Shown piece by piece: positions 1-5,291 of a DNA stretch of 7,488 bases (position 1 is the first letter of the stretch; every line of letters starts with the position of its first letter). A model generated the notes under the pieces. It was not told where the DNA came from. It saw nothing but the letters and a program-made list of their open reading frames with translations, and made no database searches. The DNA is from Candidatus Saccharimonadota bacterium (GTDB lineage Bacteria; Patescibacteriota; Saccharimonadia; Saccharimonadales; UBA4665). The stretch lies in contig JARIHB010000039.1 in the NCBI GenBank assembly GCA_029288515.1, forward strand, positions 1 through 7,488, in the 5' to 3' direction. The translations under genes were made by a program, and so were the position numbers.

Positions 1-94
1 AAGCGTCGTGGCTATAGAACGTGCGCGCCTCATCTGAGTCATCAACCTCACCGCGGAAGCCAGCCTCGGCGAGCTTCTGTTTGAATTCTTCCAT
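1..94 (-). CDS. FAD-binding oxidoreductase, N-terminal fragment (runs off the left edge)
   Basis: Reading the minus strand from the ATG at 94 gives 31 codons with no stop, and the frame leaves the window at position 1. The peptide begins MEEFKQKLAEAGFRGEV and ends in TFYSHDA. A short helix, a 'G-E-V' segment and then a 'Y-S-x-D-A' motif just before the FAD-binding domain is the usual opening of FAD-linked oxidases of the glycolate/D-lactate dehydrogenase type, as I know them from Patescibacteria. The FAD (PCMH-type) domain itself would lie outside the window, so the assignment rests on this short motif only. The start is supported by a -35/-10 pair ending 6 nt before the ATG. The gene is divergent from the 231-467 gene. 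Confidence 0.55.
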   Translation of the reverse strand, partial: MEEFKQKLAEAGFRGEVDDSDEARTFYSHDA

Positions 95-100
95 ACTCTA

Positions 101-129
101 AGCTTAAGCGTTACGGCTGTGTTTCGCAA
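101..129 (-). promoter_or_regulatory. Candidate promoter for the minus-strand oxidoreductase
   Basis: On the minus strand there is TTGCGA (124-129), a 17-nt spacer and TAAGCT (101-106), then 6 nt to the ATG at 94. The hexamers match consensus only partly (4/6 and 3/6). The 17-nt spacing and the 6-nt distance to the start are the same as in the stronger 1437-1465 promoter, so transcription would begin at or next to the start codon. This is an inference from spacing. Confidence 0.35.
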
Positions 130-162
130 GCAGTACCGCCCGGCCACGTTGTAAGCACAGCA

Positions 163-182
163 GCTGTAAAAACTTTTACAGC
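163..182. promoter_or_regulatory. Perfect palindrome in the divergent intergenic region (possible operator)
   Basis: The arms GCTGTAAAA (163-171) and TTTTACAGC (174-182) are exact reverse complements separated by the two bases AC. The dyad lies about midway between two divergent start codons (94 and 231), which suits a shared regulator-binding site. No T-run follows on either strand, so an intrinsic terminator is unlikely. A looser inverted pair, GTACCGC (133-139) and GCGGTAC (192-198), flanks it. The palindrome is seen directly; the operator role is inferred. Confidence 0.45.
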
Positions 183-212
183 GGTAGTCAAGCGGTACCA
201 GTACGCTACAAG

Positions 213-226
213 TATAAACAAGGAGA
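213..226 (+). promoter_or_regulatory. -10-like box and Shine-Dalgarno of the small membrane protein gene
   Basis: AGGAGA (221-226) sits just before the ATG at 231 (AGGAG ends 5 nt from it) and is the only clear Shine-Dalgarno in the window, so it decides this start. TATAAA (213-218) resembles a -10 box but has no good -35 at 16-18 nt. If it were used, transcription would begin inside the Shine-Dalgarno. A further upstream start, for example using TTTACA (175-180) inside the palindrome as -35, is therefore possible. The ribosome site is more certain than the promoter. Confidence 0.5.
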
Positions 227-230
227 GACT

Positions 231-467
231 ATGACCGGACTGGAAACAACCTTCTATATTATGGCCATTGTGTTTATGGCGGTGATGTTCCTGCTGATGA
301 TTGCCGTGGTGGTGGCCGTATTTGCTATCCGCGCCAGAATTCAGCAGCTGGAACGCACTATCTCGGATAAGATTATCAGTAAGCTGGAAATGGTCACCAA
401 CTGGTTTAGTGTAGCCGAAAAGTTTGCCAACGTAGCAAAAAAGGTAGTGCAGCATCGCCACTCGTAA
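231..467 (+). CDS. Small single-pass membrane protein (78 aa), function unknown
   Basis: This 78-residue protein has a short N-terminus, one strongly hydrophobic segment at about residues 8-33 (rich in M, V, A, I and L), and then a charged, helix-prone tail. The R34-R36 pair directly after the segment suggests that the tail is cytoplasmic. Residues 35-72 alternate hydrophobic and charged residues (IQQLERTISDKIISKLEMV...), which fits one or two amphipathic helices or a short coiled coil, and the end is basic (KKVVQHRHS). The layout resembles DUF948-like small membrane proteins, but I do not recognise a family. AGGAGA at 221-226 supports the start. The stop is 14 nt before the YihY-family gene on the same strand, so co-transcription and a shared envelope role are likely but inferred. 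Confidence 0.72.
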   Translation: MTGLETTFYIMAIVFMAVMFLLMIAVVVAVFAIRARIQQLERTISDKIISKLEMVTNWFSVAEKFANVAKKVVQHRHS

Positions 468-481
468 TACAATCAAAACCA

Positions 482-1426
482 ATGGGTTTTACACGCATCG
501 TTCAAACCGTGGATCGTTGGCACCAAAAGCACGGCTTTATCAGCTTCCCGTACGCTGTCATTAAAAAATATAGCGATGACAGCGGCGGCTATCAGGCTGC
601 GCTGTTAACCTACTACGGCTTTTTGTCGATGTTCCCGCTGCTGCTGGTAGTTACGACACTTATACAGCTGCTGTTCCATGGCAACGCCACTATCAAGCAC
701 GAAGTCGCTACGGCCGTCGGCCATTTCTTCCCGTTGCTGGGCAGCCAGCTGGAATCGAACATTCACGGTATGAGGAGCGTGGGCGTCGGCCTCGCCATTG
801 GCTTGCTGTTTACTATCTACGGCGCGCGCGGTGCAGCGGACGCGGTGCGGTTCACACTTGATAATATGTGGCAGGTACCGAAGCGGGAGCGGGCCGGCTT
901 CCCCAAAAACGTGCTACACAGCTCCCTGATTATGCTCTACGCCGCCGCCGGCTTTGCCGCCACAGTGGCCGTTTCCAGTTTTACCGCCAGTCTGGGCCAT
1001 GCCACCTGGGTGAAGGTACTATTGAATGTAGCCGGTTTTGGCGTAAGCTTCGGCGTACTGCTAGGCATATTCAGCGTCGCCGTACTGCGCAAAGTATCGA
1101 TTAAGTTCATGATGGTCGGCGCCGCAGTGGGCGCCGCCGCCATACAGCTACTTCTCACATTCGGCGGCCTGCTGCTGGCCCACCAGCTCAAAAATCTTGG
1201 CGACTTGTACGGCACGTTTGCCATCGTACTGGGGCTGTTGTTTTGGCTATATCTGCTGGCCCAAATAGTGCTGTATGCAGCAGAGATCGACACCGTGCGG
1301 CACTTTAAGCTCTGGCCCCGGTCCCTGAGCGGCGCCTTACGTACCGATGCCGACCGTCGCGCCTACACCCTGTACGCTAAAACCGAACAGTACGTCAGGC
1401 CCGAAGACGTCAAAGTGGATGTATAG
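482..1426 (+). CDS. YihY/virulence factor BrkB family inner-membrane protein
   Basis: This 314-residue polytopic membrane protein has about six hydrophobic segments, near residues 43-64, 99-118, 146-168, 178-201, 208-233 and 243-267. Family marks visible are the first helix with 'ALLTYYGFLSMFPLLL', the polar stretch 'DNMWQVPKRER' (127-137), and the last helix beginning 'YGTFAIVLGLLFWLY' (243-257) and ending 'AAEID' (266-270). The length suits the family, which is usually around 300 residues. Members were once called ribonuclease BN (rbn), but that activity belongs to a different protein, and the role of YihY proteins is still uncertain (a transport or envelope role is proposed). The start lies 14 nt after the small membrane protein gene with no Shine-Dalgarno. 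A weak TACAAT (468-473) precedes it, but read-through from the upstream gene seems more likely. The family call is firm and the function is open. Confidence 0.9.
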   Translation: MGFTRIVQTVDRWHQKHGFISFPYAVIKKYSDDSGGYQAALLTYYGFLSMFPLLLVVTTLIQLLFHGNATIKHEVATAVGHFFPLLGSQLESNIHGMRSVGVGLAIGLLFTIYGARGAADAVRFTLDNMWQVPKRERAGFPKNVLHSSLIMLYAAAGFAATVAVSSFTASLGHATWVKVLLNVAGFGVSFGVLLGIFSVAVLRKVSIKFMMVGAAVGAAAIQLLLTFGGLLLAHQLKNLGDLYGTFAIVLGLLFWLYLLAQIVLYAAEIDTVRHFKLWPRSLSGALRTDADRRAYTLYAKTEQYVRPEDVKVDV

Positions 1427-1436
1427 ATAACATTAC

Positions 1437-1465
1437 TAGACAAATAGAATAGAAGATTTTATACT
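1437..1465 (+). promoter_or_regulatory. Promoter of the nucleotidyltransferase gene, leaderless type
   Basis: TAGACA (1437-1442), a 17-nt spacer and TATACT (1460-1465) are followed by only 6 nt (GCGCGA) before the ATG at 1472. This is the best -35/-10 pair in the window. A start site about 7 nt after the -10 box would fall on the start codon, and no Shine-Dalgarno is present. It also shows that this gene need not depend on the YihY transcript. Confidence 0.65.
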
Positions 1466-1471
1466 GCGCGA

Positions 1472-2371
1472 ATGGAATGTGAACGGGCAGTTATTGTCGT
1501 TGGTGGTGTTGGCAGCCGTGGCATGCCATGGACTTACGCCAACGAAAAATGCCAGCTGCCGCTGCCCGCTGTAGCAGAAGGCCCCGACGGCCGGCCGCAG
1601 ATGGCCACCCGCTCGGTAGTAGATTTCGTTGTCGGGTACTGTTTAGATGCCGGCATTAACGATATTACATTTGTTGTCGGCGAGGATACCGTAAACACCC
1701 GCCGGGCATATGAAGGCAATCCGCCGGTGGACCGCTACTTTTCGTCGCGCGACAAAGAGACATACCTAAAGCAGATAAGAGAAGTCGGCAGCCGGGCGGC
1801 GTACCATTTTATCCCTCAACCATACGGTGAGGATGTGCCCTATGGCACAACATATCCCCTTGAACTCGCAAAGGACGTGATCGGCCAAGAGGGTCAGACA
1901 CTTATCGTGATGGGCGACCAGTTCTTCCACCGTCCTGACGATTCTTCGGAAGTCACTCATTTCCTGGAAGGCGTGCGCACCCAAAACGTCACAACCGGCA
2001 TGCTCGTGCGGGATGTACCGCCAGATATGATACACCATTACGGCATTACGCGGCTGCGCCCGGACGGTTTTCTGGATCGAATCGTAGAAAAACCGGCTGT
2101 AGGCAGCATACCCGAGCATGGGGCCAATTGCAGCATGTACGTCGTCAACAACTCTATCATGCCGTACGTCACACGGAACATGTCATCGCCACCGGCTGGC
2201 ACAACGGAACACATGCTTACCGACGTAATGAACGAATACGCACAAGAACATCCTGTTGCTGTCGTACATGCCGACGGCCGCTACGTTGACTGCGGCACTA
2301 CCCAGCTGTGGTTAGGGTCAGTCGATCATATGAAGCGGCACGCCGAAGCGGTTATCGCAGCTAACGGCTAA
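1472..2371 (+). CDS. Sugar-phosphate nucleotidyltransferase (GalU/RmlA-like)
   Basis: This 299-residue cytoplasmic enzyme is predicted to join a nucleoside triphosphate and a sugar 1-phosphate to give a nucleotide sugar and pyrophosphate. The N-terminal Rossmann-like signature is at residues 11-30: GGVGSRGMPWT followed by E25-K26 and LPL, matching GxG(T/S)RxxPxT...K...LP. Other marks are 'DAGINDITFVVGE' (59-71), 'VMGDQF' with the likely metal Asp149, 'YGITRLRPDG' (190-199), 'IVEKPA' (204-209, sugar-binding Glu-Lys-Pro), N219, and 'YVDCGTTQLW' (271-280) with the second likely metal Asp273. The order fits UTP-glucose-1-phosphate uridylyltransferase, and GD-Q and DCGT also recall RmlA-type thymidylyltransferases. 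The usual 'GLGHA/GLAQA' loop is replaced by 'VPYGTTYPL' (122-130), so base and sugar specificity cannot be read off. The start is fixed by the promoter 6 nt upstream. The stop overlaps the stop of the opposing VOC gene. Confidence 0.85.
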   Translation: MECERAVIVVGGVGSRGMPWTYANEKCQLPLPAVAEGPDGRPQMATRSVVDFVVGYCLDAGINDITFVVGEDTVNTRRAYEGNPPVDRYFSSRDKETYLKQIREVGSRAAYHFIPQPYGEDVPYGTTYPLELAKDVIGQEGQTLIVMGDQFFHRPDDSSEVTHFLEGVRTQNVTTGMLVRDVPPDMIHHYGITRLRPDGFLDRIVEKPAVGSIPEHGANCSMYVVNNSIMPYVTRNMSSPPAGTTEHMLTDVMNEYAQEHPVAVVHADGRYVDCGTTQLWLGSVDHMKRHAEAVIAANG

Positions 2372-2754
2372 AGTTTTTCGTAAAACACCAGCTTGTATTT
2401 ATCCGGATCGCGCACCACGAATTCGCGGTTGCCCCACGGCCAGTCGCGCGGCTCGGTAGATGTAACAATGCCGCTATCTACCAGGTGACGGTAATAGGAA
2501 TCGATTTTTGCAACAGCCACATACATATACAGGCCGGCACCCTTTGGTTCGGCCAGTGATTCTTTTTTAAAGTAGCGGCCGGGTACGAGGTTCTTATCGT
2601 GCAGGTGCAACTCTACGGCACCGGCCACCACTGAGCCGAAATCATTTTTCAGCTCTTTGCGCGTAAAACCGAGCGCTTCATAAAACGCCATGCTGGCCTT
2701 TACGTCGGTTACATACAACATTAAAGAATCTATACCCTGAAGGTAGTTTGCCAT
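2368..2754 (-). CDS. VOC (glyoxalase/bleomycin-resistance fold) protein
   Basis: This 128-residue protein has the two beta-alpha-beta-beta-beta halves of the vicinal oxygen chelate fold. The first half opens 'SLMLYVTDVKASMAFYEALGF' in pattern, and the second has 'GLYMYVAVAKIDSYYRHL' and then 'PWGNREFVVRDPDKYKLVF' (106-124). Glyoxalase-type metal ligands are only partly kept. Glu126 near the C-terminus and Glu48 followed by H50/H52 could bind metal, but the usual His in the first strand and the third ligand position are Leu and Tyr. A binding or resistance-type member, or one with a changed metal site, is as likely as an enzyme. An in-frame ATG at 2781 would add nine residues, but it lies between the -35 and -10 boxes, so I chose the ATG at 2754, which is 7 nt after TATAGT. 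Confidence 0.85.
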   Translation of the reverse strand: MANYLQGIDSLMLYVTDVKASMAFYEALGFTRKELKNDFGSVVAGAVELHLHDKNLVPGRYFKKESLAEPKGAGLYMYVAVAKIDSYYRHLVDSGIVTSTEPRDWPWGNREFVVRDPDKYKLVFYEKL

Positions 2755-2761
2755 AGCTGCA

Positions 2762-2788
2762 ACTATATCACATTGTGCCATATGTCAA
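2762..2788 (-). promoter_or_regulatory. Promoter of the VOC gene with extended -10
   Basis: On the minus strand a consensus TTGACA (2783-2788) is followed after 15 nt by TATAGT (2762-2767), which is preceded by TGA and so forms an extended -10 (TGnTATAGT). The -10 box ends 7 nt before the ATG at 2754. The 15-nt spacer is short, a type of promoter that often depends on an extended -10 or an activator. The whole core promoter lies within the dyad at 2767-2794 or touches it. Confidence 0.6.
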
Positions 2789-2794
2789 TGTGAT
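2767..2794. promoter_or_regulatory. 28-bp dyad over the VOC promoter (candidate operator)
   Basis: The arms ATCACATTG (2767-2775) and CAATGTGAT (2786-2794) are perfect 9-bp reverse complements around a 10-nt centre. One arm covers the TG of the extended -10, and the other covers the TTGACA -35 box of the VOC gene, so a dimeric regulator bound here would block or reshape that promoter. It lies 82 bp from the divergent NDH-2-like start and could also affect that gene. The dyad is seen directly; the regulator is unknown and none is encoded in the window with confidence. Confidence 0.5.
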
Positions 2795-2862
2795 GCAATT
2801 CGCATACAAACAGCCCCTGTAAGCGCTGAGGCGATGCTGTAGGATATAGTAGCTGCCTCTTG

Positions 2863-2868
2863 TATACT
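2863..2868 (+). promoter_or_regulatory. -10 box of the NDH-2-like gene, leaderless type
   Basis: TATACT (2863-2868) is identical to the -10 box of the 1472 gene and lies 7 nt before the ATG at 2876. No good -35 hexamer is found at 16-18 nt upstream. A second TATAGT at 2845-2850 could give a longer leader. There is no Shine-Dalgarno between the box and the start codon. Confidence 0.5.
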
Positions 2869-2875
2869 CATAAGC

Positions 2876-4099
2876 ATGAGCACATCTACGAACAAACAGC
2901 ACGTTGTAGTGGTTGGGGGCGGGTTTGGCGGCACAAAAGCTGCGCTTATGCTGGCCGCGCACGATGATATACACGTCACCCTCGTCAGCAACCACACCCA
3001 TTTTAGGTATTATCCGGGGTTGTACCATACAGCTACCGGCGGCACGCGGGCCGGAGCGCGTATCCGGCTCGACAATATTTTAGCCAACAGCGGCGTACAC
3101 CTGGTACGTGCAACAGCTACCAAGCTGGACCGTGAGCACACGCAACTCATTACGGACGATGGCAAAAAAATGGACTTCGATCAGCTGGTGCTTGCGCTGG
3201 GGAATGTCACCAATTACTTCGGCATACCCGGCCTGCAAGAACACGCCTACGGCATTAAATCGACCGAGGAAGCCGAACGCTTTAAGATACACCTGCATCA
3301 GCAATTATTAGAAACAGGCGCACCGGACCTTAATTATGTTATTGTCGGCGGCGGGCCAACCGGCATTGAGCTGGCCGGCGCCCTGCCGGCCTACTTGCGG
3401 CATATCATCAAAAAACACGGCCTGCCGCAACGCCGGTTGCACATCACATTAGTAGAAGGCGCGGCGCGCTTACTGCCGCGCGCACCCGAAGATATCTCAC
3501 AAGCCATCACCAAACGGCTGCGCTCGCTGGGTATTAAACTATTGTTGGGCGTAACCGTACAAGGCGCGACCGCCGACGAACTTATGGCTGGCGATATGAC
3601 CCTCAAGAGTCACACCATTGTATGGACGGCCGGGGTTGCCAACAACCCCTTCTTCAAAGAAAACGATTTTAAATTAAGCGATCGCGGTAAGGTAGAAGTT
3701 GACGAATATCTTCAGGCCGAGCCGGGCATCTTTGTACTCGGCGATAATGCCAATACGCCGTACAGCGGCCTGGCGCAAACCGCCTTATATGACGGCGAAT
3801 TTGTAGCCGAGCATATTATCCGTCTCGCGGAAGGCAAGACGTCCGCGCCTTACAAACCCAAGCAGCCCATCAGCGTTATACCGGTAGGCAAAGGGTGGGC
3901 GAGCGTGGAGTGGGGCAGGCATCACTTCAGCGGTTTTATCGGCTGGATACTGCGCTCACTGGCCGACCTGATCGGCTTCCACGACCTCGAAACATGGCCC
4001 AACGCCGGCGAGCAATGGTTGGAGTCTATGGAAGAAGAAACGCTCAAATGTCCGCACTGCGGTATACCTTCAGGCAAAAAAAATACCGCCCAAAACTAG
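2876..4099 (+). CDS. Type II NADH dehydrogenase-like FAD/NAD(P) oxidoreductase
   Basis: This 407-residue flavoprotein of the two-dinucleotide-fold family is predicted to pass electrons from NAD(P)H to a quinone or similar acceptor without pumping protons. It has an FAD fold 'VVVGGGFGG' (11-19), the NDH-2-like 'HTHFRYYPGLYHTATGG' segment (40-56), 'LALGNVTNYFGIPG' (106-119), an NAD(P)H fold 'VIVGGGPTGIELAG' (155-168) with Glu194 at the end of its second strand favouring NADH, 'TIVWTAGVANNP' (247-258), and the FAD-closing 'GIFVLGDNA' (284-292). The quinone-site signature AQxAxQ appears as A300-Q-T-A-L-Y305, with Tyr in place of the second Gln. Residues 349-371 form a hydrophobic/amphipathic stretch that could seat the protein on the membrane. 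The tail carries C392-P-H-C395, unusual for the family. It lacks the cysteines of sulfide:quinone reductases. It is divergent from the VOC gene. Confidence 0.85.
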   Translation: MSTSTNKQHVVVVGGGFGGTKAALMLAAHDDIHVTLVSNHTHFRYYPGLYHTATGGTRAGARIRLDNILANSGVHLVRATATKLDREHTQLITDDGKKMDFDQLVLALGNVTNYFGIPGLQEHAYGIKSTEEAERFKIHLHQQLLETGAPDLNYVIVGGGPTGIELAGALPAYLRHIIKKHGLPQRRLHITLVEGAARLLPRAPEDISQAITKRLRSLGIKLLLGVTVQGATADELMAGDMTLKSHTIVWTAGVANNPFFKENDFKLSDRGKVEVDEYLQAEPGIFVLGDNANTPYSGLAQTALYDGEFVAEHIIRLAEGKTSAPYKPKQPISVIPVGKGWASVEWGRHHFSGFIGWILRSLADLIGFHDLETWPNAGEQWLESMEEETLKCPHCGIPSGKKNTAQN

Positions 4100-4109
4100 C
4101 TCCTGCAAC

Positions 4110-4137
4110 TTGTATATGATAAATAGCAGTGTATCAT
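4110..4137 (+). promoter_or_regulatory. Promoter region of the orphan gene with paired -10-like boxes
   Basis: TATCAT (4132-4137) lies 6 nt before the ATG at 4144 and has TTGTAT (4110-4115) 16 nt upstream. TATGAT (4115-4120) is a second -10-like box, 8 nt before a GTG at 4129. ATGATA (4116-4121) and TATCAT (4132-4137) are 6-bp inverted arms around a 10-nt centre, the same centre length as the VOC dyad. The 6-nt distance seen elsewhere in the window favours TATCAT with the ATG at 4144. Confidence 0.4.
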
Positions 4138-4143
4138 TGGTGT

Positions 4144-5256
4144 ATGACTGAAATAAACTCCACCCCTGAAGACAATCCATTGCGGCATATGATAGAAATA
4201 AACCCCCCTTCTGACGACGATCTATTGAAGCACATCCTGCCTGTAAGCCGGCATGACGTTATTCTTACATCTGAAGACGGCGGTCCAGCTGCCGATTTTA
4301 AAATTGTAGAGATGCATGCAGCCTATGGAGATACCCCTCAGGTTAATAAAACGCTGCCCGTGCACGACAGCCCGCTGCCCGGCGGAAGCTTTGTTGGCGC
4401 TGAGCACCAAGGCCAGAATACTGTCAGGCCTGAACCACAGGCTTCTCTTGAGCACATGCACGCCGGAACTCCTCTCGCAGAACGGACACCGGTGGCAACG
4501 CTGCATGCGGTACTTCGTCACCCACGTGCCGCCGAGATGGATCGCCGCATTGCCGAATACGATGCAGCACTTAGTGATGGCAAGAGCTTTAGGGATCTTG
4601 ACGAACGGGCACAGGCCATGAACGAACGCGTTCAATATCATAAACAATTACTGGCGACAGTAGCTTCGAGTTACGGAGTTCCCCTTCGTGAAGTCCATTT
4701 TATAGCTCCTGACATGAACGACGTATGGCTGCCATATAAGGATAATTACGCCCATTTGTCTATAATAGAGAACCAGCTGAATGTCCATGCGTGGGATGGG
4801 CAGCTGAGCCGTCAGGAATGTCTCGATGCGTGGGACAGGCACCATGAGATAATAAAAGCAGGTACACCATTAGATCACTTGCGCTACTACGAGCAGCAAG
4901 GTAACATACCTCCCTACCTGCATGATCTAAGGAAAAAGATTTTACAGGATGGCGGTGATGTCATGACGGCGTTCGGCGCGCATGCCGCAGAGGTACGCAA
5001 GCATGCTGAAGACAATGGTTTTAGAGATTTTCAGATACATGCTCCGCATGGCAATTTGCGTCTGGCGCTGCCGCTCGCGTTCCATTTGTTAGAGCTGCCG
5101 ACCGCGAAAGCGTACGACATTATAGGCGACTACTCGATAACGCGCGGTTTTCTTGAAACGCGAGAACCCGGCGTATTCACAATGGCCAGGCAGACGGATG
5201 GTCCGTCATGGCAAGTGACACCGCGCGGCGCCATTCGCATGATACGCGAAACCTGA
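4144..5256 (+). CDS. Unrecognised 370-aa soluble protein with N-terminal tandem repeat
   Basis: I do not recognise a family. The predicted protein has no signal peptide or membrane segment. Residues 3-17 (EINSTPEDNPLRHMI) and 18-32 (EINPPSDDDLLKHIL) are a tandem duplication. Residues about 45-115 are rich in P, G, H, E and D and look disordered. From about 118 to 300 it is helix-rich and charged ('AEMDRRIAEYDAALSDGKSF', 'DERAQAMNERVQYHKQLLATV', 'QECLDAWDRHHEIIKAG'), with many His, Trp and Tyr residues. The end (about 305-370) has helices, then 'FLETREPGVFTMARQ' and 'SWQVTPRGAIRMIRE'. These recall the wing and 'LTxxG' closing helix of winged-helix DNA-binding domains, which is a weak likeness only. 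An upstream in-frame GTG (4129) would add MYHWC; I prefer the ATG at 4144 because TATCAT ends 6 nt before it. The gene lies 44 nt after the NDH-2-like gene and 49 nt before the helicase gene, probably as its own unit. Confidence 0.75.
   Translation: MTEINSTPEDNPLRHMIEINPPSDDDLLKHILPVSRHDVILTSEDGGPAADFKIVEMHAAYGDTPQVNKTLPVHDSPLPGGSFVGAEHQGQNTVRPEPQASLEHMHAGTPLAERTPVATLHAVLRHPRAAEMDRRIAEYDAALSDGKSFRDLDERAQAMNERVQYHKQLLATVASSYGVPLREVHFIAPDMNDVWLPYKDNYAHLSIIENQLNVHAWDGQLSRQECLDAWDRHHEIIKAGTPLDHLRYYEQQGNIPPYLHDLRKKILQDGGDVMTAFGAHAAEVRKHAEDNGFRDFQIHAPHGNLRLALPLAFHLLELPTAKAYDIIGDYSITRGFLETREPGVFTMARQTDGPSWQVTPRGAIRMIRET
4150..4239 (+). repeat. Two tandem 45-bp units coding a 15-residue repeat
   Basis: Units 4150-4194 and 4195-4239 both begin GAAATAAAC and align without gaps, with 32 of 45 bases identical by my count. 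At protein level 6 of 15 residues are identical (E, I, N, D, L, H) and several others are conservative (N/D, R/K, M/I, I/L). The pattern EIN-x6-x2-L-(R/K)-H-hydrophobic pair looks like a duplicated short peptide motif at the extreme N-terminus of the orphan protein. Confidence 0.7.
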
Positions 5257-5272
5257 GCCCGATTTAGTATCA

Positions 5273-5289
5273 ACAGAGAGTATCTCTGT
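5273..5289. promoter_or_regulatory. 7+7 bp palindrome just upstream of the helicase -10 box
   Basis: ACAGAGA (5273-5279), GTA, and TCTCTGT (5283-5289) form a perfect inverted repeat. It ends 2 nt before the TAAAAT box at 5292, filling the -35/-10 spacer position of the helicase promoter. A terminator for the orphan gene is less likely because no T-run follows. An operator is the simplest reading, but it is inferred. Confidence 0.45.
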
Positions 5290-5291
5290 AG

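Noticed and set aside
163..182. LexA/SOS box
   Set aside because: CTG and CAG are separated by 12 rather than 10 bases, and the flanking genes are not repair genes. The 5273-5289 palindrome also fails, having ACAG...CTGT in the wrong order.
111..482. Minus-strand 123-codon open frame
   Set aside because: It is antisense to the small membrane protein gene and the divergent control region, has no recognisable domain, and has low-complexity His-rich content typical of a shadow frame.
1427..1471. Terminator after the YihY gene
   Set aside because: I see no stem of useful length in this AT-rich gap; it holds only the next promoter.
2752..2781. Longer VOC start at the ATG at 2781
   Set aside because: That ATG lies between the -35 and -10 boxes of the promoter, and the extra residues (MAQCDIVAA) do not belong to the VOC fold.
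2767..2794. CRP-type site (TGTGA...TCACA)
   Set aside because: The half-sites are in the reverse order (TCACA first, TGTGA second), so this is not the CRP consensus.
5254..5256. UGA reassigned to an amino acid
   Set aside because: Reading through this TGA gives no conserved extension, and a promoter and new gene start follow within 50 nt.
5273..5289. Intrinsic terminator after the orphan gene
   Set aside because: The stem is only 7 bp with moderate GC, and AGTAAAAT follows instead of a T-run.
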